A DNA stretch of 64,000 bases, taken from positions 3,061,388 through 3,125,387 of the forward strand of contig NZ_CP010892.1 in NCBI RefSeq assembly GCF_000931465.1. Reading direction: 5' to 3'. Under the pieces are notes generated by a model. That model saw only the letters and a list, made by a program, of their open reading frames with translations. It did not search any database and had not been told where the DNA came from. This stretch comes from Pseudomonas sp. MRSN 12121 (GTDB taxonomy: Bacteria; Pseudomonadota; Gammaproteobacteria; Pseudomonadales; Pseudomonadaceae). How positions within the stretch are numbered: the stretch's first letter is position 1; the number at the start of each line of letters is the position of its first letter. Positions 17,701 to 27,703 of this stretch are shown piece by piece. The translations under genes and the position numbers were made by a program.

Positions 17701-20700
17701 TTGGCGTGCTGAGCCTGGCCGGCCAGCTCAAGGGCCAGGGCGTGAGTGGCGGTGGCACCCTGAGCCTGCAGGCGGGCCAGGTGCGGATCGGTGGCGCCGC
17801 AGCGGCCGAGGCCAAGACCCTGGTCCTGGCCGAGGACTTTTTCAACAAGGGCTTCGGCGCCTACGACATCACCGGCAACCAGGGGCTGAAGGTCGCCGAG
17901 GGCGCCCGGGTGGACGTGCGGGCGCCGGTCTATGCCCAGGCTGCCGGCACCGCCAGTGTCGCCAGCGGCGAGCCGGCCGCCGATGCCTTGCAGACCTGGT
18001 TGCCGGACGCCTACCAGGAGGATCCGCTCAAGGGCCGCCTGAGCCAGCGGGCGGGTGCCAGCCTGACCCTGCAGGCCGGGGGGCTCGCTCCGAGTGCCGC
18101 CGATAGTGCCAGCGTGGTCCTGGACGTCGGCCAGGGCGCCGCCTTGCGGGTCGACGATGGCCAGTCCATCGCCTTGCGCGGCATCGGCCAGGTCAACGTT
18201 GACGGCGAGTTGATCGCCCATGGCGGCAAGGTCTCGATCAGCGCCACGCGCATGCCGCAGGTGGACGGCGAGGCCCTGAGCGTGGCGCATCAGCGCTCGA
18301 TCCGGCTGGGCGAACAGGCTGTGGTGGATGTTTCCGGGCGCGCGGTCACGGCCCTGGATGCCCAGGGCCGGCGTTACGGCAAGGTCAGCGACGGTGGCAG
18401 CATTGTCATTGGCGGCACCCTGGACCCGGCCACGGGCCGCGCGGCGGCGCCGGACCTGTTCGTGCAGCTCAAGGCCGGTTCGCGCCTCGAGGCTTCCGGT
18501 GCCCAGGCGACCCTGGATATCAAGGGCGCCGGGCCGATGACCCTGGCCAGCAATGGCGGCAGCATCAGCCTCAGTTCGCTCAATGGCCTGCTTCTCGACG
18601 GCGACCTGCGCGCCGCCGCTGGCGGCCAGGGGGCGGCGGGCGGTAGCCTGGCGGTGGTCCTGGAGACCGCCGCCTATGATTACGGCCAGTTGGGCAGCGA
18701 TGCGCCCCTGGTCGCGCGGGAACTGCGGCTCAGCCAGCGTCGTCAGGCGCGCGAGGGCAGCGCTTCCGGCACCTTGGCCTATGGACAGGGCAACCTCAGC
18801 GTGGAGCAGGTCGACGCCGGCGGCTTTGGCAACCTGGCGCTGCTGAGCCATGGCCAGATCAGTTTCGACGGAGATATCGACCTGGCCCTGGGCCAGAGCC
18901 TGCAACTGTATTCGGCCTCCCTGGGGCTGGCCGAGGGCGCGGCGGCCGATACCCGGGTCAGGCTCGACGCCCCTTATGTGCGGCTGGCGGAGGTCGCCAA
19001 GAACACTAACGGCAGCCCGGTGGTGACGGTGCCGGTGGTCCGCGGTGGCACCTCGACCCAGGCGACCCAGGCGCAATTGCGCGTGACCAGCCAGTTGCTG
19101 GATATCCGCGACGAGGTCAGCCTCGGCGCCCACGGCAACATCAACCTGCGCAGCGGCCAGGTGCCGCTGGACCAGCGCGGCTTCGCCACGATGGAGGTGC
19201 ACAGCACCGGCGACATGCGCCTGCTGCGCCCCACCGGCGCGACGCCGCTGACCCGCCTGAGCACCCCGGGCGACCTGAACCTGACGGTGGCCCAGCTTTA
19301 CCCGCAGACCCTGGCCCGTGCCGAGATCCGCGCCCGCCACCTGGGCATTGGCCGCAGCAGCGTCGAGAATCCCGCGGTGCCTTATTCGGCCTATGGCAGC
19401 CTGTTGCTGTCCGCCCAGAGCATCGACCAGGGTGGGGTGGTCCGCGCGCCGCAGGGCAGCCTGGTGCTGGGCTTCAACGGCGGCCCGCAAGACAACAGCT
19501 CGACCGTGCGCCTGCTACCCGGCAGCCTGACCTCCCTGAGCGCGGCGGGGCTGGTCATGCCGTTTGGCGGCACGGTGGACGGCCAGACCTGGACCCAGGA
19601 CGGCAAGCCGCTGGCCGAGAGCCTGCTCAACCCCATCCTGGGGGCCGACTGGCTGACCCTGACGTTGGTGGGGCAGTCGATCGATGTCCAGGGCGGCGCG
19701 GTGGTGGACCTGTCGGGCGGTGGCGAACTGACCGGCGCCGGCTTCGTCTCCGGGCGCGGCGGTTCTACCGATGCGCGCTTCAACCCCTTGGTGCAGATCG
19801 GCGCCGACGGGCGCTTCAGCCTGCCGGGGCGAGCCAGCAACCCGGTCTACGCCATCGTCCCCGGCCACCAGGCCGGTTATGCCCCGGGCGCCGGGCAGAG
19901 CGGCGCCCAGGATCCGCTGGTCGGCCAGCAGATCACTCTGGACGCCGGGGTGCCTGGGCTGGCCCCAGGGGTCTATACCCTGTTGCCGGCCAACTATGCG
20001 CTGTTGCCCGGGGCGTTCCGCGTCGAGCTCAACGGCGCCGCGGGCCTGGCCGCCCAGCAGCCGGGCCTGGCGATGGCCAACGGTTCCTGGAGTACCTCGG
20101 GCCGCTTGTCGGTCCTCGGCACCTCGATCCAGGACAGCCTGTCGCGCCAGGTGATCCTGACCTCGGCCGACGTGTTGCGCCGCTACTCCCAATACAACGA
20201 AACCTCCCTCAGCCAGTTCCTCGCCAACGACGCGGCGCGCCTGGGCATTCCCCGTGCCGCGCTGACCGCCGACGCCAAGGGCCTGACCCTGAATCTGTTG
20301 CAGAACCAGACCGGGCAGGCGTCCTTCACCTATGCCGGCACCAGCCGCTTCAGCCCGGACAAGGGCGGCTACGGCACCGTCGCCAGCGTGCTCAGCCAGA
20401 ACCAGAGCTCACAGCTGGAGATCGTCGCCGGCGGCCCGAGCGCGGGCTTTAGCGGCACCTCGATCGACGCGGCGCAGCTCAATGCCCTGGGCGCGGCCAG
20501 CCTGCGGATCGGCGGCAACGGCTTGCGCCAATATGGCCAGGGCGGCAACTACATCGCCTTCAGTTCCAACCTGAGCGACCTGACCCTGCGTTCGGGGGCC
20601 GTGCTGTCGGCCCCTGAAGTGATGCTCCTCAGTGGCATGACCACCGGGGGCATCGTGGTCGAGCAGGGCGCCGGGATCGATACCCTGGGGCGCGGCCCCA

Positions 20701-23700
20701 GCGCCTACGACTCCCGCGATGGCTTTATCTACGACCCCGGCCGGACCAGCCTGCTGGCGGTGTCCAACGGCTGGCTCGACCTGCTGCCGCCGACCCCGGC
20801 GCAGAACGGCCAGGTGGGCCCGGGCAGCATTCGCATCGGCAGTTGCGCCGGCCAGTGCAGCGGCGTGACCCAGCTGTATTCCGAAGGCACCCTGGCGGCA
20901 GCCACCAACAACCTGTTCGAGCTGGGGGACGAGGTGCGTTATGGCACCCGCAACCTGACCCTGGCGGTGGGCGGGGTCAATATCGGCAGCAGCCAGAGCC
21001 TGGCCGACGCCGCGGCGCGCCATGCCCTGGCGCCGGGCCTGACCCTCAACCAGCAGGTGCTCGACCGCCTGCTGCGCGGCGACCGCGAGCGCGGCGCCCC
21101 GGCCCTGCAGACCCTGACCCTGAATGCCCGGGATTCGCTGAATTTCTATGGCTCGACGCAGTTGAGCACCCTGGACCCGGTCACCGGCGTCTCCAGCCTG
21201 GGCAACCTGATCCTCGGCACGCCGGCGATCTACGGGTATGGCGACGCCGGGGATGTGGCCAGCATCCGCACCGCCAACCTGACCTGGAACGGCGCGGCCG
21301 GGTTGCCGGGCACGGTGATCAACCAGGGCGCCGGCACCGGCAGCGGGCGCCTGGAACTGGCCGCCGAACGCATCGAATTCGGCTACGGCCCGCAATCGCA
21401 ACCCGACAGCCTGGCGTCCTTCGACCGCCTGGCCCTGGGGTTCGCCACCGTCGACCTGCGCGCCAGCCAGCGCCTGACCGCCAATCACAAGGGCAGCCTG
21501 GCGGTCTACCAGAGCCAGGGCGCCTACGAGAGCGGCAAGGGCTACCGCTACAGCGGCGGCGACTTGAATATCGTCACGCCGTTGCTGACCGGCGAAGCCG
21601 GCTCGGTGAACCGGATCAAGGCTGGCGGCGATATCCGCATCGCCGGCGCTGGTGGCGTGCCCGCGCCGATCAACACCCTGGGCGGCGAACTGGCGCTGCA
21701 GGGGCGCAGCATCAACCTGGACACTGCGGTGGTGCTGCCCAGCGGCAAGCTGAGCCTGCTGGCCGAGCGCGACCTGGTACTGGCGGACCATGCCCGGCTG
21801 GACCTGGCCGGGCGCACCGTGGCGTTCAACGACCTGAACAAGTACAGCTGGGGCGGCGATGTGCTGCTGGAAAGCCGCGGCGGCGATATCCGCCAGGCTG
21901 CCGGCTCGCGGATCGACCTGTCGGCACAGAACAACAAGGCCGGGACCCTGAGCGCCATCGCCCTGGACCCGGCCGCCGGCCAGGTCGAGCTGGCGGGGGC
22001 GATCCTCGGCGGCAGTTCCGGGCATTACGACGCCGGCGGCACCCGGGTGGCGTACAAGGCTGGCGCAGTGGATATCCGCGCCCAGGGCGTGGGGGATTTT
22101 GCCGCTCTCAACCAGCGCCTCAACGACGGCCAGGTCTATGGCGCGCGCAGCTTCCAGCTCAAGCAGGGCGACCTGCAACTGGGCAACGAGCTCAAGGCCG
22201 GGGAGATCAACCTGTCCCTGGACAATGGCCGGCTGACGGTGCTCGGCACCGTGGATGCCAGCGGCGAACAGGTCGGCAGCATCCGCCTGGCGGCGCGCAA
22301 CGGCCTGATCCTGGGCGGCTCGGCGCTGCTCGACGCCCACGGCACGCAACTGCGGGTCGACAGCTACGGCAAGATCATCGACGCGCCGAACCGCGCGGTG
22401 GTGGAACTGACGTCGGGCGACGGCCGCCTGGTGCTGGCCGAGGGCAGCCGCATCGACCTGCGCCACGGCACCGCCGCGACCCCGGGCAGCCAGCCCGGGC
22501 AGCATGACGGCCAGGCCCGGGGCACCCTGGAACTCAATGCGCCGCGCCTGGGCGGGGTCAGTAGCGGCGATATCGATATCGACGCCAGCGGCCGCCAGCA
22601 GATCGCCGGGGCTCGCTCGATCGCGGTCAATGGCATCTGGCGTTACGACGACAGTGACAGCGACGCCGTGCTCAAGGACGGCAGCGAGGCCGTCAGCGGC
22701 AAGCCGTACCGGGTGATCAACCAGGCGTACATGGACCTCAAGCACGCCCAGAGCACGGCCTTCATCGACGCCGCGCTGAGCAACCCCACGCTGCTCGACG
22801 GCAAGCTGGCCGGCCTGACCGCGGGCGGTTACGACGATGCCCTGCACCTGCGCCCCGGGGTGCAGCTCAGCAGCGAGCGGGACCTGGTGATCCAGGGCGA
22901 CCTGGACCTGTCCGGCTACCGCTACGCCAGCCTCAATCCGCATTTCGCCCGGACCGCGGTCTACGGCTCCGGCGAGACCGGCAGCCTGGCGATCCGCACC
23001 GCCGGCAACCTCGAAGTGCGCGGTAGCCTGACCGATGGCTTCACGCCACCGCCGGCGACCCCGGACGACGCCGGCTGGGTATTGCTGCCGGGCAAGCAGC
23101 CGTTTGGCGGCGAGCTGGTGGTGCCGGGCCTGGGTGTGACGCTGGCCGACGGCACGCTGTTCCTCGGCGGCAAGACTCTCAACTACGACCTGCCGCTCAA
23201 GGCCACCACCTTCGCCAGTGGCGTGGTGCTGCCCACCGAAGGGCGCCTGGCGCAAGCGCTGACCCTGGAGGCCGGCAGCGTATTGCGCGGCGAGGTGCGC
23301 GCCGCCGACGGCAGCCTGCTGTACGCCGCCGGCACCTTGCTGGAACAGGCGGTGACCCTGCCGGTCGGCACCCGGCTCGGCGCCGGGACCCTGCTGGGCA
23401 GCCGCACCACCTTGCAGGCCATGCTCTGGCCCAAGGGCGTGGCGCTGCCGGCGACCCTCGATCCGGCGACCGGGCAGCAGGATACGTTTGCCCTCAATGG
23501 CGACCTGGCGCTGAAAGCCGGCGCGCTGATCCCGTCGCAGACCGAGGTCAAGCTGCCCAACGGCGCCTTGTCGGTGGCGCTGCGCCCGGCCGACGGCGAG
23601 CGCCAGGGGCGCAACTGGGCGGTCGCCGGGCTGCTGCCCGAGGGCTCGCAATCCTGGTCGCTGCGCCTGGTCAGCGGCGCCGACACCGCGGCTGCCGACA

Positions 23701-26700
23701 CCCGCAGCGTCCGGCCCGGGGTGGTCGATGGCCAGTTAATCCTGGCCGATACCCATTACTCGCTGTTCCGGGACCGCGAGATCGTGCCCGGCAAGCCAGG
23801 GGGCAATTGGGTCTGGGGGCCGGAGGCGGAGAGTCCGGACTGGAGCTGGTTGGGTGGCGTGGTAGGGCAACCGCTGACCCCGGAAGACCTGGCTAACGGT
23901 TATTGCGACTGGGCCCCGGGACTCTGCGAGTTCAAGCCCAGTGTCGATCATTGGGTCTGGGGGCCTGAAGCGGAAAGTCCGGACTGGAGCTGGCTGGGGG
24001 GCGTGGTGGGGCAACCGCTGACCCCGGAAGACCTGGCGAATGGTTATTGCGACTGGGCGCCAGGGCTCTGTGTGTTCAAGCCGGGCGAGCCGGGCGAACC
24101 CGACAAGCCGGGAGAGGTGATCGCGGTGCGCGCCATGGCGCCGATCTTCAGCGTGCTGCGCACCGGCACCGGCGACCTGGACCTGATCGCCGGCGGCGAC
24201 CTCGCCATGCAATCGGTCTTCGGCGTCTATACCGCCGGCACCCAGTCCCCGACGCGGGGCGCGGGTTTTGCCGCGCCCCGCGGCGTGGGCAGCAAAGGCA
24301 CGGTGCTGGGGGCCTACGACAGCCTCTCGCTGTACCAGGACGCCAACTACAAGGCCGGTTTCGACGAGCAGGTGGCGGCCTACGAAAAGCTGGTATCGGG
24401 CGATAGCCTCTACCAGGCCTGGTACCCGGAGCAAGGCGGCAACCTGTTGCTGTCGACGGCGGGCAGCCTGCGCGGCGATGCCCTGGGCAGTACCTGGGAC
24501 CAGGACCAGAGTACCGGCAGCAGTGCCCTGTCGAGCGTCGGCACGGGCAATTGGTTATGGCGCCAGGGCAGCGGCTCGGCGGCGCTGGACCAGGCGGTCC
24601 CGAGCGCCTGGTGGATCAACTTCGGCACCTATGTCACCCCGACCGTAGGCGTGCCCATGCCCCAGGTCACCGGCTTCACCGGGATCGGCACCCTGGGCGG
24701 TGGCAATCTGGACGTCCGGGTCGGCGCCGATGCCGGCACCTTGCTGCGGCGTGGCGACCGTTCGACCCGGGCCGCGCCGCGCAGCGAGGCGCTGATCCTG
24801 GCGGTGGGCGGCACCGGGCGGGTGGCCGCCGATGGCAGCCTGGCCCTGACCGGGGGCGGCGACCTCAAGCTGAACATCGGCGGTGGCCTCAATCCTTCCC
24901 TGGACGCCCGGGCCTCCAGTGTCGGCGGCGGGGCCGCGGTGGGGCAGAACCACGACTTGAACGGCGCGCTGATCAACCTGCGGGGCAATGTGCAGGCCAA
25001 TGCCGGGGCCATGGGCGGCATCCAGCAGAGTTTCGGCCGCTTCAGCCTCAATCAGGACGCCCGCGAAGTGCGGGCCTACGATCCCTATTCGGCTTCGGTG
25101 GCCAATGCCACCGGCGGGCTGGTGATCATTCCCGGCGACGCCACGGTCAGCCTGAATACCCGTGGCGACCTGGTGCTGGGCGGTGCGGTCGATCCGGGCC
25201 GCACGCGGCAGCACAATACCTCGGCGTTCAGCCTGGACGGCACCGCCTACGCGGGCGGCGGCAACGGCTGGTTTTCGCTGTGGACCGAGCACACCGCCAT
25301 CGACCTGTTCGCGGCGGGGGGCAACCTGACGCCTTCGACCCAGGCCGGCGAATTGGCGGTGGGCAACAGTGAGACGCCACGCAGCCAACTCAATACTTCG
25401 CCTACCGACCGGCGCTTTATCTATCCCTCGATCCTGCGGGCCGTGGCCCCCGGCGGCAACCTGTACTACGGCTCTTCGGCGCTCTACACCGGCAGTGGCC
25501 AGAGAACCTCGGCGTATTCCCTGGTACTGGCGCCTTCGCCCGGCGGTCAGTTGCAGCTGCTCGCGGGCGGCTCGATCTTCGCCGGTGGCTACGCGCTCAA
25601 CCAGTCCGGGGCCGACAGCCGCCTGTTGCCGACGCCGTTCGCGCCGGCCTTCGAGGGGCGCACACAGGACAGTGACGAGCGCTTGCTGGTGAGCAACCTC
25701 AGCGCCGACGGTTTGTCTTCCACCCAAGGCATGGGCAACTTCCCGCTCTTCGCCTTTGGCGGCGACACCCTGACCACCCTGGACGGTCGCCGGGACCCGG
25801 CGCGCTTCTATGCCATGGCCGGCGACCTGGTGGGCATCCGCTCGGGCGAGCAACTGAACTTCAGCGCTTCCGGCCTGCGTCCGGGCCAGACCTGGTACGA
25901 CGCGGCCGCGCCGGTCTGGATGCGGGCGGGCCGGGATATCGTCAACAGCGGCACCCAGCTGGGCCAGGCCACGGCCATCGTGCCGTTGCTGGGTGGCGGC
26001 ACCAGCAGCGGCAACCTGTTCGTGCACAGCGACCCGCTGGACATCTCCCTGGTCTCGGCCGGGCGCGACATCCTCTACAGCAGCTTCAATGTCGCCGGGC
26101 CCGGCCTGCTGCAAATCAACGCCGGGCGCGATATCCGCATGGAAGACAGGGCCTCGGTCACCAGCCTCGGCGCCCTGGTGCCGGGCGACAGCCGGCCGGG
26201 GGCGAGCATCGTCCTGCAGGCGGGGGCCGGCGCCAGTGGGCCGAACTACGGGGCTTTCGTCGCGCGTTATCTCGACCCGGCCAACCTGGCGAGCGACAGC
26301 GCGTCGCTGGCCGCGCAACCGGGCAAGGTGGCCAAGACCTACGAGACGGAACTGGCCAGCTGGCTGAAGCTGCGCTACGGCTTCAGCGGCAGCGCCGAAC
26401 AGGCCCGGGCCTACTTCGCCGGCTTGCCGGCGGTGGAGCAGGGGCTGTTCGCGCGCCAGGTGTATTTCGCCGAACTGCGCGCCGGCGGCCTGGAATACAA
26501 CCAGGCCGATGGCCCGCGCCGCGGCAGCTACCTGCGCGGGCGCAACGCCATTGCCGCGCTGTTCCCGGACACCGACGTGGCCGGCAACCCGATCGTCTAC
26601 CAGGGCAACATCACCCTGTACGGCGGCGCCGGGGTGCACACCAACCTCGGCGGCGATATCCAGATGCTCGCCCCGGGCGGGCAGCAGGTGTTCGGCATCG

Positions 26701-27449
26701 AGGGTGAGGCGCCGCCGGCCACCGCGGGGGTGATCACCCAGGGCCAGGGCAATATCCAGCTGTACGCCAAGGGCAGCATCCTGCTGGGCCAGAGCCGGAT
26801 CATGACCACCTTCGGCGGCTCGATCCTCGGCTGGTCGGCCGAGGGCGATATCAACGCCGGGCGTGGTTCCAAGACCACCGTGGTCTACACCCCGCCCAGG
26901 AGGGTCTATGACAACTGGGGCAACGTGACCCTGTCGCCGTCGGTGCCGAGCACCGGCGCCGGGATCGCCACGCTGAACCCGATCCCCGAGGTGGCGCCGG
27001 GGGATATCGACCTGATCGCGCCGCTGGGCACCATCGATGCCGGCGAGGCGGGCATCCGCGTCTCGGGCAACGTCAATATCGCGGCCCTGCAAGTGGTCAA
27101 CGCGGCGAACATCCAGACCCAGGGCAAGTCCTCGGGGATCCCGGTGGTGGCAGCGGTCAACACCGGCGCCCTGACCTCGGCCAGCGCGGCCGCGTCTTCG
27201 GCGACCCAGGCCGCCGAGGACGTGGCGCGGCAGCAGCAGGCGGCATCGCGGCAGAACCTGCCGTCGGTGTTCACCGTGCAGGTCCTGAGTTTCGGCCAGG
27301 AACGCCTGGCGCCCAGCCAGGACGGCGCCAGCCGGGCCAACCCGGGCTACAACCCGGACAGCCCGGTGCAGGTCCTGGGTGCCGGACCGCTGAGCGACCA
27401 GGCGCGGCAGCAGTTGACCGAGGAAGAGCGGCGGCAACTGACCTTATAG
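14778..27449 (+). CDS. pdtA: Giant two-partner secretion exoprotein PdtA (TpsA, DUF3739 family)
   Basis: A 4223-residue filamentous-haemagglutinin-family exoprotein. The long basic signal region ends near AQA at residue 42. The TPS secretion domain follows, with NWETFNVG (173-180) and NRNGVIFSG (223-231), the variant of the NPNL/NPNGI motifs typical of this subfamily. Most of the rest is beta-helix repeats (LxLxAxGxLxL patterns). A DUF3739-like domain lies at about 3930-4150 (NITLYGGAGVHTNLGGDI, MLAPGGQQVFGIEG). At 3011-3101 there is a 48-residue tandem repeat with paired cysteines. P. aeruginosa PdtA (about 4180 residues) is Pi-regulated and translocated by PdtB. Here pdtB lies 25 kb downstream. 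AAGGA precedes the ATG at 14778. Confidence 0.93.
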   Translation: MRLGKPNPVLKSASRGEALPVLRLHPLAHAIALLLVAGSAQADTAFSAGWFASKGAAQQAVGAGAVAGNLPRPGSPPPLAQQLKANQQLQQSLSNVNNTVAAIAAQQAAQAAGRRSALVAAASIPDGLGEGGLKVDENALTKGWTNARNPLQTQADGKTTVSIGQTADKAILNWETFNVGRNTTVDFQQQADWAVLNRVNDPQARPSQIQGQIKAAGTVMLVNRNGVIFSGSSQVDTRNLVAAAATISDSQFRERGLYVDSSGSQPTFTDAAGKIQVQQGALLQTRTPGVSTESGGYVLLLGSEVDNAGSIVTPKGQTTLAAGDSFYIRKGAGTAGNTTSTTRGNEVASTRKAGSQAGTVSNSGLIQAATGDITLTGHQVQQNGVVLATTSVDSRGTVHLLNSASDSGSSVTLGQGSHTAILLDAASGSALDGQRSAGLNGLGGPGNTIGGAFDNLSTVVDRTDQSRVEIVSGGTVDFQSGSSTLATGGQVAVSAGQRSLVRDGALIDVAGAVGVKVAMEANSVKVNIQGNEQRDAAGNRDRGSLNNNDVWVDVRELVYVPAGTNGYATDRWYTAGGLLEVGGYLGTQAHGVGEWMAQGGSVTFSGRDVVTQAGSSINLSGGTLDVQGGLVRQTWLKGPDGRLYELSRAPGDILYSGIYKGYEDSSQRWGQTDYYYNPLIAPQQRYEEGYSVGRDAGSLVIGTGSAVLEGQLLGSTYQGDRQTQAAKAGLDGYSQTQNAVARGAQLLVGSYTPFWHKDSGTLQNALQATDRTLKQVVLAPGQVAQALDIGLDSALGERQGRLQLDTGLLNGFDLGTVRIAAYEQVTVDGDLRVGAAGEIGLHGPQVRVNAGLTSHGGRIALGNVLLQRGSPGAPLEDTQIGSTGGPLASLVLGERARLDASGLWSNLLLAPQDNSGLAFINGGSVSLRSRGDLTLAAGSQVDVSSGAALLVNGSLRGGKGGDLTLAANAGTSASLGVLSLAGQLKGQGVSGGGTLSLQAGQVRIGGAAAAEAKTLVLAEDFFNKGFGAYDITGNQGLKVAEGARVDVRAPVYAQAAGTASVASGEPAADALQTWLPDAYQEDPLKGRLSQRAGASLTLQAGGLAPSAADSASVVLDVGQGAALRVDDGQSIALRGIGQVNVDGELIAHGGKVSISATRMPQVDGEALSVAHQRSIRLGEQAVVDVSGRAVTALDAQGRRYGKVSDGGSIVIGGTLDPATGRAAAPDLFVQLKAGSRLEASGAQATLDIKGAGPMTLASNGGSISLSSLNGLLLDGDLRAAAGGQGAAGGSLAVVLETAAYDYGQLGSDAPLVARELRLSQRRQAREGSASGTLAYGQGNLSVEQVDAGGFGNLALLSHGQISFDGDIDLALGQSLQLYSASLGLAEGAAADTRVRLDAPYVRLAEVAKNTNGSPVVTVPVVRGGTSTQATQAQLRVTSQLLDIRDEVSLGAHGNINLRSGQVPLDQRGFATMEVHSTGDMRLLRPTGATPLTRLSTPGDLNLTVAQLYPQTLARAEIRARHLGIGRSSVENPAVPYSAYGSLLLSAQSIDQGGVVRAPQGSLVLGFNGGPQDNSSTVRLLPGSLTSLSAAGLVMPFGGTVDGQTWTQDGKPLAESLLNPILGADWLTLTLVGQSIDVQGGAVVDLSGGGELTGAGFVSGRGGSTDARFNPLVQIGADGRFSLPGRASNPVYAIVPGHQAGYAPGAGQSGAQDPLVGQQITLDAGVPGLAPGVYTLLPANYALLPGAFRVELNGAAGLAAQQPGLAMANGSWSTSGRLSVLGTSIQDSLSRQVILTSADVLRRYSQYNETSLSQFLANDAARLGIPRAALTADAKGLTLNLLQNQTGQASFTYAGTSRFSPDKGGYGTVASVLSQNQSSQLEIVAGGPSAGFSGTSIDAAQLNALGAASLRIGGNGLRQYGQGGNYIAFSSNLSDLTLRSGAVLSAPEVMLLSGMTTGGIVVEQGAGIDTLGRGPSAYDSRDGFIYDPGRTSLLAVSNGWLDLLPPTPAQNGQVGPGSIRIGSCAGQCSGVTQLYSEGTLAAATNNLFELGDEVRYGTRNLTLAVGGVNIGSSQSLADAAARHALAPGLTLNQQVLDRLLRGDRERGAPALQTLTLNARDSLNFYGSTQLSTLDPVTGVSSLGNLILGTPAIYGYGDAGDVASIRTANLTWNGAAGLPGTVINQGAGTGSGRLELAAERIEFGYGPQSQPDSLASFDRLALGFATVDLRASQRLTANHKGSLAVYQSQGAYESGKGYRYSGGDLNIVTPLLTGEAGSVNRIKAGGDIRIAGAGGVPAPINTLGGELALQGRSINLDTAVVLPSGKLSLLAERDLVLADHARLDLAGRTVAFNDLNKYSWGGDVLLESRGGDIRQAAGSRIDLSAQNNKAGTLSAIALDPAAGQVELAGAILGGSSGHYDAGGTRVAYKAGAVDIRAQGVGDFAALNQRLNDGQVYGARSFQLKQGDLQLGNELKAGEINLSLDNGRLTVLGTVDASGEQVGSIRLAARNGLILGGSALLDAHGTQLRVDSYGKIIDAPNRAVVELTSGDGRLVLAEGSRIDLRHGTAATPGSQPGQHDGQARGTLELNAPRLGGVSSGDIDIDASGRQQIAGARSIAVNGIWRYDDSDSDAVLKDGSEAVSGKPYRVINQAYMDLKHAQSTAFIDAALSNPTLLDGKLAGLTAGGYDDALHLRPGVQLSSERDLVIQGDLDLSGYRYASLNPHFARTAVYGSGETGSLAIRTAGNLEVRGSLTDGFTPPPATPDDAGWVLLPGKQPFGGELVVPGLGVTLADGTLFLGGKTLNYDLPLKATTFASGVVLPTEGRLAQALTLEAGSVLRGEVRAADGSLLYAAGTLLEQAVTLPVGTRLGAGTLLGSRTTLQAMLWPKGVALPATLDPATGQQDTFALNGDLALKAGALIPSQTEVKLPNGALSVALRPADGERQGRNWAVAGLLPEGSQSWSLRLVSGADTAAADTRSVRPGVVDGQLILADTHYSLFRDREIVPGKPGGNWVWGPEAESPDWSWLGGVVGQPLTPEDLANGYCDWAPGLCEFKPSVDHWVWGPEAESPDWSWLGGVVGQPLTPEDLANGYCDWAPGLCVFKPGEPGEPDKPGEVIAVRAMAPIFSVLRTGTGDLDLIAGGDLAMQSVFGVYTAGTQSPTRGAGFAAPRGVGSKGTVLGAYDSLSLYQDANYKAGFDEQVAAYEKLVSGDSLYQAWYPEQGGNLLLSTAGSLRGDALGSTWDQDQSTGSSALSSVGTGNWLWRQGSGSAALDQAVPSAWWINFGTYVTPTVGVPMPQVTGFTGIGTLGGGNLDVRVGADAGTLLRRGDRSTRAAPRSEALILAVGGTGRVAADGSLALTGGGDLKLNIGGGLNPSLDARASSVGGGAAVGQNHDLNGALINLRGNVQANAGAMGGIQQSFGRFSLNQDAREVRAYDPYSASVANATGGLVIIPGDATVSLNTRGDLVLGGAVDPGRTRQHNTSAFSLDGTAYAGGGNGWFSLWTEHTAIDLFAAGGNLTPSTQAGELAVGNSETPRSQLNTSPTDRRFIYPSILRAVAPGGNLYYGSSALYTGSGQRTSAYSLVLAPSPGGQLQLLAGGSIFAGGYALNQSGADSRLLPTPFAPAFEGRTQDSDERLLVSNLSADGLSSTQGMGNFPLFAFGGDTLTTLDGRRDPARFYAMAGDLVGIRSGEQLNFSASGLRPGQTWYDAAAPVWMRAGRDIVNSGTQLGQATAIVPLLGGGTSSGNLFVHSDPLDISLVSAGRDILYSSFNVAGPGLLQINAGRDIRMEDRASVTSLGALVPGDSRPGASIVLQAGAGASGPNYGAFVARYLDPANLASDSASLAAQPGKVAKTYETELASWLKLRYGFSGSAEQARAYFAGLPAVEQGLFARQVYFAELRAGGLEYNQADGPRRGSYLRGRNAIAALFPDTDVAGNPIVYQGNITLYGGAGVHTNLGGDIQMLAPGGQQVFGIEGEAPPATAGVITQGQGNIQLYAKGSILLGQSRIMTTFGGSILGWSAEGDINAGRGSKTTVVYTPPRRVYDNWGNVTLSPSVPSTGAGIATLNPIPEVAPGDIDLIAPLGTIDAGEAGIRVSGNVNIAALQVVNAANIQTQGKSSGIPVVAAVNTGALTSASAAASSATQAAEDVARQQQAASRQNLPSVFTVQVLSFGQERLAPSQDGASRANPGYNPDSPVQVLGAGPLSDQARQQLTEEERRQLTL
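23808..24095 (+). repeat. 48-residue tandem repeat with cysteine pairs inside pdtA
   Basis: A 144-bp unit is present twice in direct tandem (23808-23951 and from 23952). Each encodes WVWGPEAESPDWSWLGG, then QPLTPEDLANGYCDW and APGLC. The two copies are nearly identical in protein but differ at several synonymous positions. They contain four Cys (residues 3043, 3050, 3091, 3098) and are followed by a Gly-Glu-Pro-rich hinge (GEPGEPDKPGE). It stands out from the beta-helix sequence around it. Confidence 0.9.
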
Positions 27450-27472
27450 GTTCTCTCGTGGCAACACTGTTC

Positions 27473-27501
27473 GGGGCGATCGTCGATCGCCCCTTTTTTT
27501 T
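27473..27501 (+). terminator. Rho-independent terminator after pdtA
   Basis: GGGGCGATCG at 27473-27482 and CGATCGCCCC at 27484-27493 form an almost continuous inverted repeat that folds as a hairpin, followed by eight T. It begins 24 bp after the pdtA stop, so pdtA is a single-gene transcript. It also marks the left edge of the block missing from the equivalent P. aeruginosa locus. Confidence 0.93.
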
Positions 27502-27703
27502 GCCCTGGCACAAAGGCGTGCGCCTTCTCGTAGAAAAGGCAGCGAAGGCTCTAGCTCAAGGGTTCTACGCGGCGGCCAAAAACCGTCAACCGACCAGGGA
27601 GGCGCGTGGCGTATCAAGCGGTCCGACGAATGATTGACGGCAAAATAATGGCAAATTAACATCGCGCCACTATTTTGATATCAGTTGTGTCGAGGGATCG
27701 AAC

